Below, piece by piece: positions 51,969 to 61,190 of a stretch of 64,000 nucleotides of DNA. The DNA is from an uncultured Treponema sp. Its GTDB lineage: Bacteria; Spirochaetota; Spirochaetia; Treponematales; Treponemataceae. A model generated the notes under the pieces. The model made no database searches and was not told the DNA's origin. It saw nothing but the letters and a program-made list of their open reading frames with translations. Numbering within the stretch: the first letter of the stretch is position 1; each line of letters opens with the position of its first letter. The stretch spans positions 1 through 64,000 of the forward strand of contig ONPD01000006.1 of assembly GCA_900319625.1 (NCBI GenBank), read 5' to 3'. A program made the position numbers and the translations under genes.

Positions 51969-52201
51969 AGCCCCAAACGCTCCGCACGAATATCAGCAAT
52001 TGTCATAGCCTTATTTTGATGTAGAACACCCCTAATTGAGTTTAGGGCAGCCGCTTTTTCTTCAAGAGACGAGTTATTATTTTTATGAGAATTAGGATTT
52101 TGAACAATGCGAATCAGAATCTCTCCACCTTCATAACTACGTAATGATTCATCAGTAGCGATAAGCGTATTTCCGTCAATATATCCTGTCAATGAATACA
52201 T
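51965..52201 (-). CDS. Antitoxin partner of PIN toxin
   Basis: 78 residues. Not assigned to a named family, but position, size and the four-base overlap with the PIN toxin identify it as the antitoxin. The N-terminus is strand-rich (SLTGYIDGNTLIATDESLRSYEGGEILIRIV). The C-terminal part is helical and acidic/basic (SLEEKAAALNSIRGVL...IADIRAERLGL) and probably wraps the toxin. The strong AGGAGG ribosome site and a TATAAT box precede the ATG. Confidence 0.8.
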   Translation of the reverse strand: MYSLTGYIDGNTLIATDESLRSYEGGEILIRIVQNPNSHKNNNSSLEEKAAALNSIRGVLHQNKAMTIADIRAERLGL

Positions 52202-52587
52202 AAAACACCTCCTGAAGATTATTTAATAGTATTATAGCATACAAACGTGAATACTGCATTAAGTTTATAGTTTAAACACACTTATTTCCAAACATTCAAA
52301 ATATCGTATTATTCACACCCCCTATTACGAGCTTTCCACTACCTATGGATAATACACGTTCTAAAATAGCGTCTACTAACTTAGTATATTGTATCATCCA
52401 GCTTAGTATATTTTATCTACAAGGTTAGTATATTGTATCTTCCAAACTAGTATATTTATTCTTCTAAGCTAGTATATACTCTATTTACTTCGTATACGGC
52501 AAATAATGATATATATATCAAACTAATATACACCTGATAAATAATAAAAGATTATACCAAAGAAAGGACACACTGCATTGTAATGCT
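52202..52587. other. 386-base AT-rich intergenic region with iterons
   Basis: No coding gene is seen. It includes the antitoxin promoter (TATAAT about 30 bases before ATG 52201), the five-copy 22-bp iteron array (52381-52490), and a single partial CTAATATA outlier near 52523. It separates the toxin-antitoxin pair from the 3' end of the heptose gene, so any operator function would face the toxin-antitoxin pair. Confidence 0.75.
52381..52490. repeat. Five iterons with exact 22-bp period
   Basis: Each unit begins YTAGTATATT: TTAGTATATT at 52381, 52403 and 52425, CTAGTATATT at 52447, CTAGTATATA at 52469. The spacing is exactly 22 bases each time, i.e. two helical turns on one DNA face. The second half of each unit is looser (GTATCATCCAGC, TTATCTACAAGG, GTATCTTCCAAA). 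The periodicity suggests a protein-binding array. Confidence 0.8.
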
Positions 52588-53931
52588 CTAAGAATCAATT
52601 ATTTTACTTACAATATTAAATAGATCATTATCTTCATTAATTAAAAATGATTTTTTACACCCTGCCCTATCTCCTGCTTCTGCATCTTTCGGACTGTCAC
52701 CAATCATATAAGACTGACTTAAGTCGATATTGAAGTCGCTTGCAGCCATATGGAAAAGGCCTGCTTTAGGTTTACGGCAGCCGCAGTCGCATTTATATTC
52801 AGGGCGTTCTCCAGGGAAGCCCTTATCTGTATGATGTGGGCAGAAGTAAAGTCCGTCAATAAAGGCGCCTTCTTTTCCAAGTTCAGTTTCCATTTTTGCG
52901 TGGATTTCTGCAAGTTCTTCAAAAGTGCAGTCGCCGCGGGCAATTACGGGCTGGTTTGTAATTACAATTGCAAGATAGCCAGATTTATTGATTTTTTTGA
53001 CGGCCTCTGCAGCGCCCGGCATAAGGACGAACTGCTCTGGTTTTGTAACAAAGCCGACGTTTGTATTGATTGTACCGTCGCGGTCAAGGAAGATAGCTTT
53101 CTGCTTTTGAGAAAGGTTTCTTGAGTGAACTTTTCCGGATTTTATGTCAGCTTCTGTTTCGTAGTAGCGGTCTGGTGTTCCCATATCCTTGATGTATTCA
53201 GGAGTTTCATAGGCAAAAATCTTTCCTGACTTAATGTTAGGTTTAAGAACATCGCGGTCAAGGTCAATTTTATCAGGAGTTTCCGGATGGCGTGGAACAA
53301 AAGTCTTGAGAGTTTCTCGCAGGAGTTCTGGAGAAATAAGCTGAAGGCCTGCGTTTACAAGATTTTTATAGTAAGTTCTTTCATCTTCCTTTGCCATCCA
53401 CTTTGTAACGCGGTGTGTGCTTACTGGAAGTCCGCCTGCTTGAGCCGGAGGAAGAACTTCTGTTACTAAAAGCGATGAGTCGTAAGGATGTCCGTTTGGG
53501 TGTGCCATAAGGCTTGCCCAGGCTTTGTGTTCTTTATGGAAGGCAATAAAGCGGTTAAAGTCTATGTCAAAAATTACGTCGCCGCACAAAAGAAGAAAAT
53601 CTTCGTCTAGTACGGTTGTAGTCTGAACATCGGCGCAGGCAGTTCCGTCCAGCATTTTGAAAAGGGCTCCGGCAGTTCCAAGCGGATGGTCTTCTGTAAA
53701 ATAATTGATATTTACCCCGAACTTTGAACCGTCACCAAAATATTCTTTGATTACGTGTCCAAGATGACCGACACCAATTGTAATATCGGTAAGTCCACAG
53801 GCTTTGAGGTTTTCAATCTGATACTGCAGAATCGGTTTTCCACAGATTTCAATCATAGGCTTTGGAACATCGGCACGAACCGACTGAATGCGGGTTCCCA
53901 TACCGCCAGCCATAATTATAACTTTCATCAC
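52588..53931 (-). CDS. Fusion of heptose-1-P guanylyltransferase (HddC) and heptose-bisphosphatase (GmhB)
   Basis: 447 residues joining two enzymes of GDP-D-glycero-alpha-D-manno-heptose synthesis. Residues 1-~260 are an NTP-transferase (IIMAGGMGTRIQSVRADVPKPM). Residues ~278-447 are a HAD phosphatase with DRDGT (283-287), zinc ligands C364-x-H-H and C381-x-C-x-C385, and GDSPKDAEAGD. In most species these are two proteins (HddC and GmhB). The order of domains is step 4 then step 3 of the pathway. It follows gmhA by 15 bases and is the last gene of the polysaccharide operon. Confidence 0.9.
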   Translation of the reverse strand: MMKVIIMAGGMGTRIQSVRADVPKPMIEICGKPILQYQIENLKACGLTDITIGVGHLGHVIKEYFGDGSKFGVNINYFTEDHPLGTAGALFKMLDGTACADVQTTTVLDEDFLLLCGDVIFDIDFNRFIAFHKEHKAWASLMAHPNGHPYDSSLLVTEVLPPAQAGGLPVSTHRVTKWMAKEDERTYYKNLVNAGLQLISPELLRETLKTFVPRHPETPDKIDLDRDVLKPNIKSGKIFAYETPEYIKDMGTPDRYYETEADIKSGKVHSRNLSQKQKAIFLDRDGTINTNVGFVTKPEQFVLMPGAAEAVKKINKSGYLAIVITNQPVIARGDCTFEELAEIHAKMETELGKEGAFIDGLYFCPHHTDKGFPGERPEYKCDCGCRKPKAGLFHMAASDFNIDLSQSYMIGDSPKDAEAGDRAGCKKSFLINEDNDLFNIVSKIIDS

Positions 53932-53946
53932 TAAGACTCCACTAAA

Positions 53947-54579
53947 TTACTCAGCCCAGAAGGCTTCTTCAATTTCAAGACAGAGGGCGTGGTAAACAGG
54001 AAGGTGAAGCTCCTGAATCATAAATGTTTCGTTCTGAGGAACGATAATACAGATATCTGCAAGTCCCTTAAGCTTTCCGCCGTTTTTACCTGTAAGGGCG
54101 ATTGTCTTAAGGCCCTTTGCTTTTGCAACAACAGTCGGATAAACGATGTCTTTTGAGTTTCCTGAAGTTGAAATGCCAAGGAATACATCGCCTTTTACAC
54201 CGTAACCGTTTACCTGCTGGGCAAACATAACGTTTCCGTCAACGTCGTTAAGGCTTGCTGTCATAAGGGCTGTGTTATTAGTAAGGGCAATGGCTGGAAG
54301 AGAGCCCTGAAGTTTGTCGGAAAGATATGTACCTGTATCTGTATCAATCACTTTAATTCTGTTGATAAAGTCATCTGATGGTGAACGTTTTTTACAGAAA
54401 GATTTCAAAAGCTCTCCTGTAATGTGGTCGCTGTCTGCGCATGAACCGCCGTTACCTGCAACCAAAAGCTTTCCTCCGTTTTTGAATGATTCAATCATTG
54501 CAATGGCTGCATCTTCAATATCTTTTTTGCAAACGCTGAGACTTGGATAGCGTTCAATCAACTGGTCTATGTATTTCAT
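53947..54579 (-). CDS. gmhA: Sedoheptulose 7-phosphate isomerase
   Basis: A SIS-domain enzyme of 210 residues that makes D-glycero-D-manno-heptose 7-phosphate, the first step of heptose synthesis. Motifs: AGNGGSCADSDHITGELLKSF, TSGNSKDIVYP and the C-terminal PQNETFMIQELHLPVYHALCLEIEEAFW, all as in GmhA. It sits between hddA and the hddC-gmhB fusion, giving the complete pathway. Confidence 0.95.
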   Translation of the reverse strand: MKYIDQLIERYPSLSVCKKDIEDAAIAMIESFKNGGKLLVAGNGGSCADSDHITGELLKSFCKKRSPSDDFINRIKVIDTDTGTYLSDKLQGSLPAIALTNNTALMTASLNDVDGNVMFAQQVNGYGVKGDVFLGISTSGNSKDIVYPTVVAKAKGLKTIALTGKNGGKLKGLADICIIVPQNETFMIQELHLPVYHALCLEIEEAFWAE

Positions 54580-54610
54580 ATTATCCTCACTCTATTTATT
54601 TCCGCTATTG

Positions 54611-54624
54611 CTCGCTATAGCGAG
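54611..54624. repeat. 14-base perfect palindrome between hddA and gmhA
   Basis: CTCGCTATAGCGAG, just after the hddA stop codon (minus strand) and within the 48-base gap to gmhA. An overlapping alternative pairing (CGCTAT with ATAGCG) exists. It has no T-run, so it may be a processing site or a protein-binding site. Confidence 0.55.
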
Positions 54625-54627
54625 TTA

Positions 54628-55623
54628 TTATTTTGTGTATTCTTCCGGTCCGTAATAGATGATTTTTGTTCCTTCGTTTTCAAATTTGAAAGGAACATAC
54701 ATCTGACCTTCCAGAGCCTTTTTAACTGCTTCCTGTTTTTCTGTTGGAACGTAGAACAAAAGGAATCCGCCACCGCCTGCACCAAGAAGTTTTCCACCAA
54801 GGGCTCCGGCTTTTATGGCCTTATCATACTGCTCGTCGATAGAACCTGTAGAAATACCTGCAGAAATACCGCGCTTAAGCTTCCATGTGTAGTCCAGAAG
54901 TTTTCCGAATTCATCGAGGGAAGTATTTTTATCTGTAAGAACTCTTTCTGCTTCATCAACAAGTTCATACATTTTTAGAAGTTCAGCTGTCTTATCCTTC
55001 ATGGATTTTTCTGTGCCTTTCTGAATGTCAGAAGAAAAGCGGCTGAAACCTGTAAAGAAAAGCATAAGATGGTCGTTGAGTTCTTTTTTTCGCTCTGGTG
55101 AAATAATTACAGGATTAACGCTGTAGCCGTCGCGTGAAAAGTTGATTCTGTTGAAGCCTCCGAAAGAAGCCGCAATCTGATCCTGAATACCGCCTGCTTC
55201 CTTACAAAGCTCTCGTTCAAGGTAAATTGCGTCATCTGCAAGCTTGCGTTTGTCTGCATATTTTCCCTTGAGGGCATAGAAGGCAGAAAGCATTCCAACT
55301 GCAAATGAAGAAGAGGTTCCCAGTCCCGAGCGGGCAGGAAGGTCTGCTTCATAAGTCATACGGATTTCGTGCATATCAAGCCATTCCATAGCGTTACGGA
55401 TGGCCGGATGTACGATTTCTGAATTTGAATTTACCTTTTCTTCTTTTGAGTAAGTAAGGTGTGTTTTATAATCGAAAAAAGGTGGCAGGTGGCGTACTGT
55501 TACGTAAGCATATTTGTCAAATGTTGTACTGAGTACAGCTCCACCGTGTTCATTAAAAAAGCCGTTAAAGTCTGTTCCGCCGCCAAAAAAGCTCATGCGG
55601 AAAGGTGTCTGTGTAATAATCAT
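54628..55623 (-). CDS. hddA: D-glycero-alpha-D-manno-heptose 7-phosphate kinase
   Basis: A GHMP-family kinase of 331 residues that adds phosphate to C1 of heptose 7-phosphate. It has the typical start IITQTPFRMSFFGGGTDF, the ATP loop PARSGLGTSSSFAVGML (~96) and LLGAGGGGFLLFYVP near the C-terminus. The start overlaps the preceding glycosyltransferase by four bases. Neighbours gmhA and hddC-gmhB supply the other steps. Confidence 0.93.
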   Translation of the reverse strand: MIITQTPFRMSFFGGGTDFNGFFNEHGGAVLSTTFDKYAYVTVRHLPPFFDYKTHLTYSKEEKVNSNSEIVHPAIRNAMEWLDMHEIRMTYEADLPARSGLGTSSSFAVGMLSAFYALKGKYADKRKLADDAIYLERELCKEAGGIQDQIAASFGGFNRINFSRDGYSVNPVIISPERKKELNDHLMLFFTGFSRFSSDIQKGTEKSMKDKTAELLKMYELVDEAERVLTDKNTSLDEFGKLLDYTWKLKRGISAGISTGSIDEQYDKAIKAGALGGKLLGAGGGGFLLFYVPTEKQEAVKKALEGQMYVPFKFENEGTKIIYYGPEEYTK

Positions 55624-56711
55624 TTTGATACCTCCAGAACATCATCTTCTATTTGTTCAAGCAGATGATGATTGTTATATATTTCATTAAATTGTTTTGC
55701 TAATTCTTTTTTTTCTTTGTAAGAAATCGGTTCAAATGATTTTATTACCTGTGCAAAATGATCTATAGATTCTGCATGAAATGAAAGTCTAGGAATATTC
55801 GGTAATCCTTCAAAGGCAAGGCAAGTTCCAATTACAGGGGTACCTGCAGTAAATGAATCTATTACCTTTACTTTTACTCCAGCCCCCTGAAACAGTGGAA
55901 CAATTACAGCGGAAGACTGCATAATAATTGAGAGAGGTTCATTAACAAAGCCCATATATTCGATTTTGTTTGGTTTAAGATATTTTTCGACTAATCCAGA
56001 ATCAAGGCCTCCGCCAATTACAAGGAAATTGTATTCAGATTTTAAAACTGGAATTACATTTTCAATGAACAAAATCAAACCATCTGTATTTTCGGGACGT
56101 TTCCAGTAACCGTAAAAAACATACTGATTTTTCTGTTCAAGTGCTGTAGGAAAAGATATCTGTTTTAAATATTCATTTGTGAACAGGGCCTCCACACCAT
56201 ATTTTTTTTCTATTATTTCAGCATCTTTTTTTGATGGAACAAACACTTTTTCCACCGAGCGAACAATTTTTTTCTCCGTCTTACAAATCCATTTTGCAAG
56301 CAGCCAGTTTTTACGACTGAACTTTTGGCAGAGTACATCATGCATACGTAAAACTTTATAAGGATGATTTATGAAAAGGGAATATAAAGCAACTTGCGAA
56401 AAATCAAAATAAATAATGTCATAATTTTGAGCCATATTCTGTAAATGATGAAGAAAACTTCGATTAAAACGACGAGTAAAAATCGGATGAATCCAGAAGT
56501 GCTTAAAAATATCAAATTTATTTATCTGAATTTTTTCTACAGACTTTATATTTTCACATGGCTGAAACTCACAATTATGCTCTGGATACGAAAAAAATAT
56601 AAGTGTAATTTCATATTTCTGAGAAAGTTCTTTTATCGCATTCACGCTGAAAGCCTGACCACCGGTTTTCTGGCAAGGTGGAAAGGCTGTTAGATATAGA
56701 AGTGTTTTCAT
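55620..56711 (-). CDS. GT-B glycosyltransferase (GT4-like)
   Basis: 363 residues with an N-terminal glycine-rich acceptor loop (AFPPCQKTGGQAFSVNAI) and a C-terminal GT4-type nucleotide-sugar region (VPLFQGAGVKVKVIDSFTAGTPVIGT). It adds a sugar to a lipid-linked surface glycan at the inner face of the cytoplasmic membrane. Donor and linkage are unknown. It overlaps the start of hddA; 12 bases separate it from the acyltransferase upstream. Visibly more AT-rich than the heptose genes. Confidence 0.85.
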   Translation of the reverse strand: MKTLLYLTAFPPCQKTGGQAFSVNAIKELSQKYEITLIFFSYPEHNCEFQPCENIKSVEKIQINKFDIFKHFWIHPIFTRRFNRSFLHHLQNMAQNYDIIYFDFSQVALYSLFINHPYKVLRMHDVLCQKFSRKNWLLAKWICKTEKKIVRSVEKVFVPSKKDAEIIEKKYGVEALFTNEYLKQISFPTALEQKNQYVFYGYWKRPENTDGLILFIENVIPVLKSEYNFLVIGGGLDSGLVEKYLKPNKIEYMGFVNEPLSIIMQSSAVIVPLFQGAGVKVKVIDSFTAGTPVIGTCLAFEGLPNIPRLSFHAESIDHFAQVIKSFEPISYKEKKELAKQFNEIYNNHHLLEQIEDDVLEVSK

Positions 56712-56723
56712 AAACTCAACATC

Positions 56724-57740
56724 CTAGACTTTTATTTTCCACAACAAATAACTTGCCATAAAACTCAATCCAAGCACTCCGAAAAATGCCAGAAACCAGC
56801 ATCCGTCAAAATATCCATGCTGAACAAAAAGCATAATCAGCGGATAATGTACAAGATACATTCCAAACGAGAAATCTTTTGTAACAAGCTTTCCCAAAAA
56901 TGAAAGTCTTGTCGCAATCCAAAAGACAATGCAGGAAAGCACAATCGGAAGAATCAGAGCAGAAAGAAGATAATTGTCTATTCGATGACAGATGATAAAA
57001 GCAATCAGCGATGGAATAATCGCATAATTCAAAATCGTCTGTAATTCATCCCAAAATAAAGCAAAAGCCATACCACTGGCAAAATATCCCATAAATGCTG
57101 GAAATTGATTTTCCAAAGAAGCAAGAGAAGGTTTTACAGAAGCAATGAAATGACAAAAAAGGCTATATAAAACCGAAAGCAAATATATTGTGGTTAAAAT
57201 ATTGAGTTTAGAACGTTTTTTCACACATTTATCAATCATAACAAGAATAAATGGAAGCACTATATAAAAAGCAATCTCAATCTTAATTGTCCACAAAGCT
57301 CCATTTACAGCCCCATTTAACGGCAGCTCTTCGAAAACTCCTGGCAGTGAAGTTTGCAGAAAGTTCAATGTTATGAGATTTGCAACAAGATATTTCCAAA
57401 ATCCAGTATTAGAAAAATACGCTTTTGGCGACAGATTACTAAACACACAAAGCAGAATAGCAAAACCGATTACTACGGTAAAATATGGCGGAAGGATTTT
57501 CTTGATTCGCTTAACGGCATATTCCTTTACAGAGTCAGAACGAAGAAGACTTATCGTTACCCAGAAACCGGAGAGAATGAAGAAAACTTTCACACATACT
57601 GATGAAATCTCCAGAACAGGAAGAGTCGACGAAGAAAGAAAGACGGAGTGTTCATAGATAATACAAAGACAACATAAGAGACGAATAAAGTGAAAAGAGT
57701 TGTCTTTGCTGATAGAAGCTTTTTCAAGATTATTGAACAT
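56724..57740 (-). CDS. Acyltransferase 3 family membrane protein
   Basis: 338 residues with about ten TM helices. The N-terminal block FHFIRLLCCLCIIYEHS (RxxA/H-type start with the catalytic-type His) and GFWVTISLLRS match OafA/YrhL-type O-acyltransferases, which acetylate surface sugars. GALWTIKIEIAFYIVLPF fits the family's middle motif. Its start codon shares one base with the stop of the upstream GT2 gene, indicating translational coupling. Confidence 0.88.
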   Translation of the reverse strand: MFNNLEKASISKDNSFHFIRLLCCLCIIYEHSVFLSSSTLPVLEISSVCVKVFFILSGFWVTISLLRSDSVKEYAVKRIKKILPPYFTVVIGFAILLCVFSNLSPKAYFSNTGFWKYLVANLITLNFLQTSLPGVFEELPLNGAVNGALWTIKIEIAFYIVLPFILVMIDKCVKKRSKLNILTTIYLLSVLYSLFCHFIASVKPSLASLENQFPAFMGYFASGMAFALFWDELQTILNYAIIPSLIAFIICHRIDNYLLSALILPIVLSCIVFWIATRLSFLGKLVTKDFSFGMYLVHYPLIMLFVQHGYFDGCWFLAFFGVLGLSFMASYLLWKIKV

Positions 57741-58840
57741 TATTTTCCCCTCACCTTTTTATAAATACGCAATAGATTTCTAAGAAATGAAATGGGAGTT
57801 TTTGTGATTACGAACAAGATTAGATGCAGTCTAAAAGGAATTTTTGCATTCCAATCGATAGTTTTATAAACTTTTTCAGCCATATCTTTTAACCAATAAA
57901 GCGGCTTATCTGAAAAAGAAGTAAAAGCCTCATTACCATAAAGTGAAATAAAACACTCTTTCACAGAATCCACTCTTTTTCCAAGAGAGTCTTTATCATC
58001 AACTTCTTTAAGTTCCAAAAGAAGTTCCTGAACTAGCAGCCGAGCATATATCTTTAATTTCGCAAACAAAAAGCCAGACTCTACTCCTTTATCCACGGCA
58101 TTCTGAGAAATATAATTTCTGTAGAACTGAATAGCAGAAAATTGTGATTTAGAAATTCCCTTTACATGGGTCAAAGATTCAGTATGCTGCCTATAGCAAT
58201 ACAATTCAGCAATGTTTATGTAGGCTTTCTTTATATGCTTAGCAACACGGAAAACAAAATCACAATCTTCACACACGGAATACCGACTATCAAACTGGAT
58301 GTTGTTGTCTTTTATGGCAGAAGCACGATATAAAACCGTTTGAGGAAGAATTACATTTCTTGTAAAGTAAAATACAGCATTGTACAGCCAGTCCTTACCT
58401 GTCATAAGAAGATTTTCGCTGTAGAACTTTTTATATGTGTAAATCTTTCCATTATCATCAAATCGCTTAGTATAGCACTGAACAAGTTGAATATCTGAAT
58501 CTTTTTCTACATCAGAAAGTATCGTCTCAAGAAAATTTGATTCAATGTAGTCATCTGGATCAACAAAAGAAATCCATTTTCCTCTTGAAAGTTCAAGACC
58601 TTTGTTCCGTGCACAGGATACTCCTGTGTTTTCCTGATGGAAAGTAATGATTCTGGTGTCTTGAGCTGCATAAGATTTACACAAATCATAGGAATCATCT
58701 GTCGAACCATCATCTACCAAAATCAACTCAAACTTCTTATATGTTTGTGAATGCACAGAAATAATGAATTCTGGCAGATAACGAGACATATTGTAGACTG
58801 GTGCAATTATAGATACGGTTGGAACATTAAATTCTGACAC
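57740..58840 (-). CDS. GT2-family glycosyltransferase
   Basis: 366 residues. A GT-A fold with VSIIAPVYNMSRYLPEFIISVHSQTYKKFELILVDDGSTDDS at the N-terminus, the metal-binding DPDDY (DxD-type) in KWISFVDPDDYIE and a C-terminal helical tail with no TM helix. It transfers a sugar from an NDP-sugar; donor not predictable. It overlaps its neighbours by one base and zero bases in the tight operon. Confidence 0.92.
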   Translation of the reverse strand: MSEFNVPTVSIIAPVYNMSRYLPEFIISVHSQTYKKFELILVDDGSTDDSYDLCKSYAAQDTRIITFHQENTGVSCARNKGLELSRGKWISFVDPDDYIESNFLETILSDVEKDSDIQLVQCYTKRFDDNGKIYTYKKFYSENLLMTGKDWLYNAVFYFTRNVILPQTVLYRASAIKDNNIQFDSRYSVCEDCDFVFRVAKHIKKAYINIAELYCYRQHTESLTHVKGISKSQFSAIQFYRNYISQNAVDKGVESGFLFAKLKIYARLLVQELLLELKEVDDKDSLGKRVDSVKECFISLYGNEAFTSFSDKPLYWLKDMAEKVYKTIDWNAKIPFRLHLILFVITKTPISFLRNLLRIYKKVRGK

Positions 58841-59929
58841 TTAATTTTCCTCTCTTCTGAAAAAAAAATCTTTTACACTCGATGTAACAGCTTCCAGAGA
58901 ATGCCATTTCATAAAACGTTGATGAATAGCCTCGTTAAAATCATAAATCTCGTCTTCATAAATATTTTTTATTGCACAAATGAAATCATCTTCTGTTTTG
59001 CATTCGTATATACCATGCAATTCTGAAACCTCATATCCAAAGAAAACCTCAGGAGTTCCAATTATTGCTTTCCCCCACATAAGAGCATCTGCTGTTTTTG
59101 TTTTCATTCCGCCTCCAGAAATAATTGGAAGCAGAACAAAATCCGTTTCTCTGTAGAACACAGATAAATCTTCAACAAAATCATGAACTGTGATTTTTTC
59201 TGTATTTGAAAATGCTTTTGTCATTTCGTTTCCAACTATTGTCAGATGCACATCCGTCTTGGGTAAGACATTCTGAATAAACCAATTTAGTCCATCTGTA
59301 TTTCCAAAGAAATTGCTTCCGACAAAAAGACAGTTATGCTTATAGATTCGTTGTTTATTTTGGATGAGTTTTTGTACATCATCAGATGTTAATAAATTCT
59401 TTGTCGAAAAAGGAAAAATCAAATCGGGATTTCTATTGTAAGCTGACAGCATGATTGAAGCATCTGCATCATTTATTGCCGTGCACAAGTCAGAGTACTT
59501 GATAGCCCTTCTTTCATTCCAGCAAGTCAAAACATAAAAATACCATGATTTGGGATTATGCAAAGACAGGTAACTTTTTGCATATTGTATTTCAATATTA
59601 TGAAAATACGTAATAATACATATATTGGGAAAATGTCTTTTAATACACTTTACTAAAGCACCATACTGAGCAGTCTCGATAAAAACATAGTCAGGCTGAT
59701 GTTTTTTTATATATACAAGAATATGCTTAAAGTCCAATAATGAAAGTCCTGGATAGATCAAAAAGCATTTATTTATAAACACTTGCCATCGACTTTGATT
59801 TATTAATTCATAGCGAGTATAATTTTCATTAAAAACAGATTTCAAAACAACCTGTAGATTTTTCGAGCCTATCTCCCCACCAGTCTTAGCATTTTCAATA
59901 TTATGACCTATATATAAAAGTTTACGCAT
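58841..59929 (-). CDS. GT4-like glycosyltransferase
   Basis: About 362 residues from ATG 59929 (MRKLLYIGHNIENAKTGGEIGS), chosen because GGGAGAG precedes it; the frame extends to 59950. GT-B fold with a C-terminal donor block LLPIISGGGMKTKTADALMWGKAIIGTPEVFFGYE. It probably extends the surface polysaccharide. The start overlaps the polymerase gene's end by eight bases. Confidence 0.85.
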   Translation of the reverse strand: MRKLLYIGHNIENAKTGGEIGSKNLQVVLKSVFNENYTRYELINQSRWQVFINKCFLIYPGLSLLDFKHILVYIKKHQPDYVFIETAQYGALVKCIKRHFPNICIITYFHNIEIQYAKSYLSLHNPKSWYFYVLTCWNERRAIKYSDLCTAINDADASIMLSAYNRNPDLIFPFSTKNLLTSDDVQKLIQNKQRIYKHNCLFVGSNFFGNTDGLNWFIQNVLPKTDVHLTIVGNEMTKAFSNTEKITVHDFVEDLSVFYRETDFVLLPIISGGGMKTKTADALMWGKAIIGTPEVFFGYEVSELHGIYECKTEDDFICAIKNIYEDEIYDFNEAIHQRFMKWHSLEAVTSSVKDFFFRREEN

Positions 59930-61190
59930 TCGCTCTCCCTCGAATCTCATTAGAATTTAGAGCCATTTTTATAAAAAGAAGCACAAAGAAATAAGCATCA
60001 CCAGTTATATTTCCTGTAATGAGTGATTCAATAAAACAAAAAAGAATCAAAGCTGTAGAAATAAAAGGCTTGCAGTAATGTGAACACAATAATTTTTTGA
60101 AATATAAAAAATACACGTAGATTCCGATAAATCCACATGACGTTGCAAATAGGCTGAAAGTTTCCTTAGATCCCATATTATTAGGATTTAAAAAATATTC
60201 TCTCAATTCTTCAGTTTCTAATCCAACACTATCTGCTATGGGAATAATATCTGTAAGTACAGGCTGAAACACCTCATAATTCAGACCAAAACCATGTCCG
60301 AATGGAAAGATACAAATATCTTTAATACTCGTAAGCAGAAAAGAAAAACGCGTTACATAAGTTGATGAGCCTTCGGAGAAAATAAAATTCGATAGAAATG
60401 AAAAGAAATTGCACGCAAATGTATACCAGTTCAAAGAACAAACACAAATGCATAAGAATATAAAAAGCAGATTCATATGATATTTTGAAAAAAAATATTT
60501 TATTGGCAAAATAGAACTTCCAATAGCCACTGGAACTGCAATAAGAGCGAATTTAGCCTTGCAAGCGGTATACAAAATGAACAACAACAAAAATGACAAA
60601 GGCCATCCTTTTTCTCTAAATACCAATAATGAAATAAAAGTTGCCGCCCCCAGCCAAAACCCTAAATATCCAGGCTCTGCAAAAGTTCCTTGAAAACGCC
60701 CACTCCAATCTTGCAGGATAAATATCTGAACAAGGGAGTGCTTTAGAATTCCGTTTTGTTTATTAAATAAAATATAAAAAATATATAAAAACAAGGTCAG
60801 AAAAATTTGTAATTTAAACAGTTTTACAATTGCTTTAGTAAAAGTTTGATTTTTAAATGTAAGCAATAAGATAAAAAGATTTAAATAAGCAACGCAGGTC
60901 AAAATTACATTGCTCAAAAGTTTCTGAAAACCATAATGAGAATTATTTATGTAATAAATAAGCGATATACATGTAATTGATAGGAAGCAAAAGAAAAACA
61001 AGACTGATTTTATACAAAAACGTCTTGCCCTCTTGTTTAAAAGAAAAAGTCCTGTACACAAAAACGTATCAACAGCAATTTTTATTTTAATTCCAATAAA
61101 ATAGAGAACAATACCATTGAACATTCCTGTTAGAATAAACCAAGTGAGAACAAAATATGCGTACTTTTGTGGCAAATTAATAGTTCTCAT
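59922..61190 (-). CDS. Wzy-type O-antigen/polysaccharide polymerase
   Basis: 422 residues, with about ten to twelve TM helices, and a large loop between helices (EGSSTYVTRFSFLLTSIKDICIFPFGHGFGLNYEV). This matches O-antigen ligase/polymerase (Wzy-like) topology, where a loop near the C-terminal part binds the glycan. Sequence identity in this family is low, so the call rests on topology and context: it lies in an operon with Wzx and glycosyltransferases. It overlaps the upstream GT2 gene by four bases. Confidence 0.78.
   Translation of the reverse strand: MRTINLPQKYAYFVLTWFILTGMFNGIVLYFIGIKIKIAVDTFLCTGLFLLNKRARRFCIKSVLFFFCFLSITCISLIYYINNSHYGFQKLLSNVILTCVAYLNLFILLLTFKNQTFTKAIVKLFKLQIFLTLFLYIFYILFNKQNGILKHSLVQIFILQDWSGRFQGTFAEPGYLGFWLGAATFISLLVFREKGWPLSFLLLFILYTACKAKFALIAVPVAIGSSILPIKYFFSKYHMNLLFIFLCICVCSLNWYTFACNFFSFLSNFIFSEGSSTYVTRFSFLLTSIKDICIFPFGHGFGLNYEVFQPVLTDIIPIADSVGLETEELREYFLNPNNMGSKETFSLFATSCGFIGIYVYFLYFKKLLCSHYCKPFISTALILFCFIESLITGNITGDAYFFVLLFIKMALNSNEIRGRANA

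Noticed and set aside
51555..52201. RelE/MazF-type toxin
   Set aside because: The N-terminal VDSNIILD pattern and late Asp are those of a PIN domain, not the RelE or MazF fold.
52381..52490. Repeat array considered as a CRISPR array
   Set aside because: The 22-bp units include no separate unique spacers of usual length, the repeat core is only ten bases and no cas gene is near.
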